Source of the DNA: DASQDT01 sp036380435
GTDB taxonomy: Bacteria; Acidobacteriota; Blastocatellia; Pyrinomonadales; Pyrinomonadaceae
Reading direction: 5' to 3'
Assembly: GCA_036380435.1 (NCBI GenBank)
Contig: DASVES010000474.1
Location: forward strand, 1 to 28,434
DNA length: 28,434 bases
Translations under genes and position numbers: made by a program
Shown: positions 24,693-28,434 of the stretch, in pieces
Position numbering within the stretch: the first letter of the stretch is position 1
Layout: every line of letters begins with the position of its first letter
The notes under the pieces: model-generated
Told to the model about the DNA's origin: nothing
The model's database searches: none
The model's input: only the letters and a program-made list of their open reading frames with translations

Positions 24693-25802
24693 ATGACGAG
24701 CGAGTTCAACCCATCGCCGCTCTTCGAGCGCGTCGAGCGAGCGCGGCGTCGGAAGCGCAAATTTAAGGACGAGCAGATCACGCTCGCGCATGGCAGCGGC
24801 GGACGCGCCATGCACGAACTGATCGAAGGTCTCTTTCTTGAATACCTCCGCAACCCCGTGCTCGAAGCCCTCGAAGATCAGGCGGTCTTCGAGGTGGGGG
24901 ACGGGCGCGGCCCCGCGCGCCTCGCCTTCACGACCGACTCTTATGTGGTCACGCCGATCTTCTTTCCCGGCGGCGACATCGGCCGCCTCGCCGTCTGCGG
25001 CACGGTCAACGACTTGTGCGTGAGCGGCGCGCGCCCCCTGTATCTCTCCGCCGGTTTCATCCTCGAAGAAGGTTTTGCCATCGAAGACCTCAAGCGCGTG
25101 CTCGTGTCCATGCGGGCGGCGGCCGAGGAGGCGGGCGTCGCCGTCGTGACGGGCGACACGAAGGTGGTTCAGAAGGGGAGCGCTGACAAGATATTTATCA
25201 ACACCGCGGGGCTGGGCGTGATCGAGTCGCCCGTGCAAATCTCCGCCGCGCGCGCGCAGGTCGGAGACTGCGTGATTTTAAGCGGCGCCATCGGAGACCA
25301 CGGCACGACCATTATGATCGCGCGCGGCGAGCTTGAGCTGGAGACCGACATCGAAAGCGACACCGCGCCGCTGAACTCTCTGGTCAGGGAGATGCTCGAC
25401 GAGGCGGCCGGCGCCGGGTCGCTCGAAGGGATTCATGCGCTGCGCGACCCGACGCGCGGCGGCGTGGCGACGACCCTGAATGAGATCGCGCTGGCGTCCG
25501 AAGTATGCATCGAAATTCGCGAAGACCTCATCCCCGTGCGCGAGGAGGTACATGGCGCGTGTGAGATTCTGGGCCTCGACCCGCTCTACGTCGCCAACGA
25601 GGGAAAGCTCGTCGCGGTCGTCGCCGCCGACATCGCCGAGCGGCTGGTCGCGCGGATGAAGCAAAACACCTACGGCCGAGCGGCCTGCATCATCGGCGAG
25701 GTGAAGGCCGAGCCGAAGGGCATCGTGGCCATGCGTACCGGCTTCGGCGGCACGCGCATCGTGGACATGCTCGTCGGCGAGCAGTTGCCGCGGATATGTT
25801 GA
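24693..25802 (+). CDS. hypE: Hydrogenase maturation protein HypE
   Basis: A 369-aa PurM/SelD-like ATPase that dehydrates the carbamoyl group received from HypF to a thiocyanate on its C-terminal Cys, then gives cyanide to the HypC-HypD complex. The sequence shows ITLAHGSGGRAMHELI (about 28-43), a central TDSYVVTPIFFPGGDIG, VVTGDTKVV and IHALRDPTRGGVATTLNEI, and ends in the canonical PRIC with terminal Cys369. A short Arg/Lys-rich N-terminal extension (ERARRRKRKF) precedes the domain. It is the last hyp gene before a foldback, so it probably closes the operon or a segment of it. Confidence 0.96.
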   Translation: MTSEFNPSPLFERVERARRRKRKFKDEQITLAHGSGGRAMHELIEGLFLEYLRNPVLEALEDQAVFEVGDGRGPARLAFTTDSYVVTPIFFPGGDIGRLAVCGTVNDLCVSGARPLYLSAGFILEEGFAIEDLKRVLVSMRAAAEEAGVAVVTGDTKVVQKGSADKIFINTAGLGVIESPVQISAARAQVGDCVILSGAIGDHGTTIMIARGELELETDIESDTAPLNSLVREMLDEAAGAGSLEGIHALRDPTRGGVATTLNEIALASEVCIEIREDLIPVREEVHGACEILGLDPLYVANEGKLVAVVAADIAERLVARMKQNTYGRAACIIGEVKAEPKGIVAMRTGFGGTRIVDMLVGEQLPRIC

Positions 25803-25807
25803 TCGAG

Positions 25808-25913
25808 GAGCTGTTAGCTATTAGCTGTCAGCCCACGGCCAGCGCCGTCGGATGTGCTGCCGCTGATAACTAAACGCCACGGCTCGCCATCTTTTGCTAA
25901 CAGCTAACAGCTC
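25808..25913. repeat. Heptamer foldback between hypE and the nickel permease gene
   Basis: The left arm 25808-25825 (units CTGTTAG and CTATTAG) and the right arm 25896-25913 (TAACAGC twice) match in 17 of 18 positions as inverted repeats. The loop is long and not obviously repetitive. Confidence 0.85.
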
Positions 25914-25920
25914 TATTTAT

Positions 25921-26640
25921 ATGACTTCGCTCTCCACCGTGTCGGTGCTCGCTTTCGGCTTCGTGCTGGGACTCAGGCACGCGGTCGAAGCCGACCATCT
26001 GGCGGCCATCTCGACCATCGTCAGCGAGCGCAAAAGTATTCTGAGTTCGTCGCTGGTGGGCGGTCTGTGGGGAGTGGGACACACTATCTCGCTGGTCGTC
26101 GCGGGCGTCGCCGTCATTCTGCTGGGGGTCGAGATTGGCGCGCGGACGGCGCTGGCGCTGGAGTTCTGTGTCGGCCTCATGCTCGTCGCGCTCGGCGCGA
26201 ACGCCCTGCGGAAGCTCGCCCGCGGAGGCCGCGTCCACCTCCACGTCCACCAGCACGGCGGACGCGCGCACATCCACCCACACGTCCACGGCAACTCGCC
26301 CGAAGAAGCCCCGCACACGCACCACGGCCTGCGCCTCGACACGCGCACGCTCGTGGTGGGGATGATTCACGGGCTGGCGGGCAGCGCCGCCCTAATGCTC
26401 CTGATTCTTTCAACCATCGAGTCGGCAACCGTTGGGTTCCTCTACATCGTCGTCTTCGGCGTCGGCTCGATAGGCGGGATGATGTTGATGAGCGCGCTCA
26501 TTGGCCTCCCGCTCTACTTCACGGCCGCGCGCTTCAACCGGGCCAACCTCGCGCTCCGCGGGGTGGCGGGAGTCTTCAGCCTGAGCTTTGGTTTGCTCAT
26601 GGTCTATCAGATCGGCTTCGTCGGCGGACTGTTTCGTTAA
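25921..26640 (+). CDS. NicO/UreH-type nickel permease
   Basis: A 239-aa membrane protein. ATG 25921 is preferred; the frame is open upstream only through the foldback arm. The signature HAVEADH (His20-x4-Asp25-His26) in the first helix is the HX4DH motif of Ni/Co permeases, and GVGHTISL follows. About six hydrophobic segments are seen, and a His-rich cytoplasmic loop (about residues 110-138) likely binds Ni. Its place right after hypE suggests nickel uptake for the hydrogenase. HupE, UreJ and RcnA families are alternatives within the same superfamily. No Shine-Dalgarno is visible because a foldback ends 7 nt before the ATG. Confidence 0.85.
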   Translation: MTSLSTVSVLAFGFVLGLRHAVEADHLAAISTIVSERKSILSSSLVGGLWGVGHTISLVVAGVAVILLGVEIGARTALALEFCVGLMLVALGANALRKLARGGRVHLHVHQHGGRAHIHPHVHGNSPEEAPHTHHGLRLDTRTLVVGMIHGLAGSAALMLLILSTIESATVGFLYIVVFGVGSIGGMMLMSALIGLPLYFTAARFNRANLALRGVAGVFSLSFGLLMVYQIGFVGGLFR

Positions 26641-26697
26641 GCGGATTGAATCCGCCGCCCTGCCGGGGAGCGGTTCGTTTCGCGGCCGGGAAGAATC

Positions 26698-27567
26698 ATG
26701 AAGGGGCGAAAGGTTCCAGCGTGGGTTAGCGTGCCGCTCGTCGTCGGCGCGTTCGGGCTGCTCGCGTGGCTGGAGCGACGACGCCCGCTGCGGCGCTCGG
26801 TCGAACCCAAGCTCCGGCGCGAGGCGCGTAATCTGGCCGTGGCCGCCGTCGGCGCGGCGGCGCTCCGGGTTGCGGAACAGCCCGTCGTCGGGCCGCTCTC
26901 CGCCCTCGTGGAACGGCGGCGGTGGGGTCTGCTCAAGCTCTGGAAGCTGCCGGTCTGGCTGGAGACGGCCCTCGCCGTGCTCCTGCTGGACTACACGCTC
27001 TACGTGTGGCACGTCCTGACGCACAAGCAACCGTGGCTGTGGCGCTTTCACCTCGTGCATCACCTCGATCTCGACCTCGACGCCTCGACCGCCCTGCGGT
27101 TTCACTTCGCGGAGCTTATGGTCTCCGTCCCGTGGCGCGCGGCTCAAGTCCTGCTCATCGGCGTCTCCCCGCTATCGCTCTCGGTCTGGCAAACCTTCCT
27201 GTTCCTCTCGATCCTGTTCCATCACTCAAACGTGAGGCTGCCGGTCGAAGTCGAGCGCCGGCTGAACTCACTCGTCGTCACGCCGCGAATGCACGGCATC
27301 CATCACTCACTCGTGAAGGAGGAGACGAACTCGAACTGGTCGAGCGGGCTGACCCTGTGGGACAGACTGCACGGGACGCTCCGCCAGAACGTGCCGCAAG
27401 ACGCGATCATCATCGGCGTACCCGCCTACCGCGACCCCGACGAAGTCACCCTCCCGAAGCTTCTCCGAATGCCGTTCGGCGAGGAGCGCCCGACGTGGGC
27501 GTTGCCGGAAGGCGCGACACCACGCCGCGTCGCCGCGCCTGTCGCGGAGGATCACTTGCTGGCTTGA
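26698..27567 (+). CDS. Sterol desaturase/fatty acid hydroxylase-family membrane protein
   Basis: A 289-aa protein with a hydrophobic N-terminal helix (about 10-25) and further membrane segments. Histidine boxes typical of the di-iron membrane family are present: His105-x3-His109 (HVLTH), His118-x2-His121-His122 (HLVHH), FHHSN and HGIHHS. It would hydroxylate or desaturate a lipid, but the substrate is not evident. It starts 57 nt after the permease gene, so co-transcription is possible but a link to hydrogenase is not implied. Confidence 0.85.
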   Translation: MKGRKVPAWVSVPLVVGAFGLLAWLERRRPLRRSVEPKLRREARNLAVAAVGAAALRVAEQPVVGPLSALVERRRWGLLKLWKLPVWLETALAVLLLDYTLYVWHVLTHKQPWLWRFHLVHHLDLDLDASTALRFHFAELMVSVPWRAAQVLLIGVSPLSLSVWQTFLFLSILFHHSNVRLPVEVERRLNSLVVTPRMHGIHHSLVKEETNSNWSSGLTLWDRLHGTLRQNVPQDAIIIGVPAYRDPDEVTLPKLLRMPFGEERPTWALPEGATPRRVAAPVAEDHLLA

Positions 27568-27584
27568 GTCGTAGACAAAAGACC

Positions 27585-27977
27585 ATGAAACAGAGTATCG
27601 CGCATATTGCATTGGTGGTGGACGACTATGACGAGGCCATCAAATTTTATACGGAGAAATTAAATTTCACTCTCGTCGAAGACACCGCTCAGAGCGAAAC
27701 AAAGCGTTGGGTTTTAGTCGCGCCTAAGGGGGCGGAAGAATGTAGCTTGTTGCTGGCGAAGGGGGTCGGCGAAGAACAAAGAAGCCGCATCGGAAACCAA
27801 ACGGGCGGGCGAGTTTTCCTATTCTTAAAAACCGATGACTTCTGGAGAGATTATAAAAGCATGCTGTCGCAAGACATCGTTTTTGTCAGAGAACCGAAGA
27901 ACGAGGAATACGGAACGGTCGCCGTCTTCAAAGATTTATACGGCAACCTCTGGGACCTGATTGAGTTCAAAAAATAG
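27585..27977 (+). CDS. VOC (glyoxalase/bleomycin-resistance) family protein
   Basis: A 130-aa protein with the beta-alpha-beta-beta-beta layout of the VOC superfamily: AHIALVVDDYDEAIKFYTEK at the start, RVFLFLKTDDFWRDY in the second half and a final VAVFKDLYGNLWDLIEFKK. His7 and the late Glu near the end are the usual metal ligands. The gene has visibly more A and T than its neighbours (for example AAATTTTATACGGAGAAATT near 27642) and probably arrived by transfer. The substrate is unknown. Confidence 0.85.
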   Translation: MKQSIAHIALVVDDYDEAIKFYTEKLNFTLVEDTAQSETKRWVLVAPKGAEECSLLLAKGVGEEQRSRIGNQTGGRVFLFLKTDDFWRDYKSMLSQDIVFVREPKNEEYGTVAVFKDLYGNLWDLIEFKK

Positions 27978-28018
27978 AAGTGAGTGAAGTGTCTCATTAT
28001 CCTGATTAGCATGCCGAA

Positions 28019-28434
28019 ATGGATAATCGAACCACTAAACCAAGGCCCGAAGGAGAGCGCCCCCCGGCCCTTTCGATCATCATCCCGACGCTCAACGAAG
28101 CGCGCTCAATCGGTCAAACCCTCGACGCGGTCATGGGCGCTCAGGGCGCGGTCGAGGTGATCGTCGTTGACGGCGGAAGCGTTGACGGGACGGCGGAGAT
28201 CGCGCGCGGGCGCGGGGCGCGGCTCGTCACCTCGGGGCGCGGGCGCGGCGAGCAGATGCACGCGGGGGCCTGCGCCGCGCGCGGAAGCGCGCTGTGGTTT
28301 CTGCACGCGGACACGCGAGCGTCAGCAGGTTGCGCCGAAGCCGTCGCCGGGGCATTGCGTGACCCTGAGGTGGTCGCCGGCAACTTCAGCGTGCGCTTCG
28401 ACGGAGACGGTCGCGCGGCGCGTTTCCTCACGTG
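28019..28434 (+). CDS. Glycosyltransferase family 2 protein (TIGR04283-like), 3' truncated
   Basis: The first 138 residues are visible and the gene runs off the window. ATG 28019 is used; AGGAG at 28051-28055 is already downstream of it and is not its ribosome site. LSIIIPTLNEARSIGQTLDA, VEVIVVDGGSVDGTAEIARG and LWFLHADTRASAG give the GT-A fold with its first aspartate and the nucleotide-sugar-binding DxD-like HADT. TIGR04283-type members have the GRGEQMHAGA and HADT motifs seen here. The acceptor is not known. Confidence 0.85.
   Translation, partial: MDNRTTKPRPEGERPPALSIIIPTLNEARSIGQTLDAVMGAQGAVEVIVVDGGSVDGTAEIARGRGARLVTSGRGRGEQMHAGACAARGSALWFLHADTRASAGCAEAVAGALRDPEVVAGNFSVRFDGDGRAARFLT

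Noticed and set aside
23463..25238. A 591-codon open frame on the minus strand across hypD and hypE
   Set aside because: It is the antisense shadow of two certain genes in GC-rich DNA; its translation is Arg/His/Asp-rich with no motif.

Overview
The window is about 28.4 kb of GC-rich bacterial DNA, densely coded, with every supported gene on the + strand. The gene content suggests an Acidobacteriota bacterium, most likely of the Blastocatellia (Pyrinomonas-like) type. This rests on a group 1h (actinobacterial-type, high-affinity) [NiFe] hydrogenase locus, a photosynthetic-reaction-centre-type cytochrome c, a DUF4159 protein, a sigma/GNAT fusion and many foldback intergenic repeats. The assignment is inference from recalled families; no search was run.

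Left part (1-9,706). The window opens inside a coiled-coil, Gln/Gly-rich protein followed by a DUF4159 protein. Next come a large fusion (ECF-type sigma factor + two GNAT-like domains + DUF3471-like tail), a secreted diheme c-type cytochrome, a double-domain KaiC-like ATPase translationally coupled to a hybrid histidine kinase, and a small DUF1440-like membrane protein.

Centre (about 9,707-25,920). A 513-bp leader with a possible promoter and several hairpins precedes a complete uptake-hydrogenase locus. It encodes hhyS, hhyL, a NifU/four-Cys Rieske-like fusion, a 78-aa acidic protein, DUF5947, DUF6084, two uncharacterised hydrogenase-associated proteins, the C-terminal maturation protease, a 51-aa DUF6893 membrane peptide, a YceI protein, hypA, hypB, hypF, hypC, a GmhA-like SIS isomerase, hypD and hypE. 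A NicO/UreH-type nickel permease follows. The genes together cover catalysis, Fe-S or redox accessory functions, Ni delivery (permease, HypA, HypB), Fe(CN)2CO assembly (HypC, D, E, F) and large-subunit processing. The likely role is oxidation of trace H2 for persistence. No Tat signal and no cytochrome b subunit are present, so the electron route to quinone is not explained by known parts.

Right part (26,698-28,434). A sterol-desaturase-like membrane enzyme, an AT-richer VOC/glyoxalase-fold protein and the 5' end of a TIGR04283-like glycosyltransferase.

The most unusual structure is not a gene. Most of the larger spaces between hydrogenase genes are occupied by foldback elements. Their arms are perfect or near-perfect inverted repeats, usually built from a different tandem heptamer each time. 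Some are nested inside one another, some supply stop codons or protein tails, and several end just before a start codon that lacks a Shine-Dalgarno sequence. No tRNA, rRNA, CRISPR array or transposase was seen.
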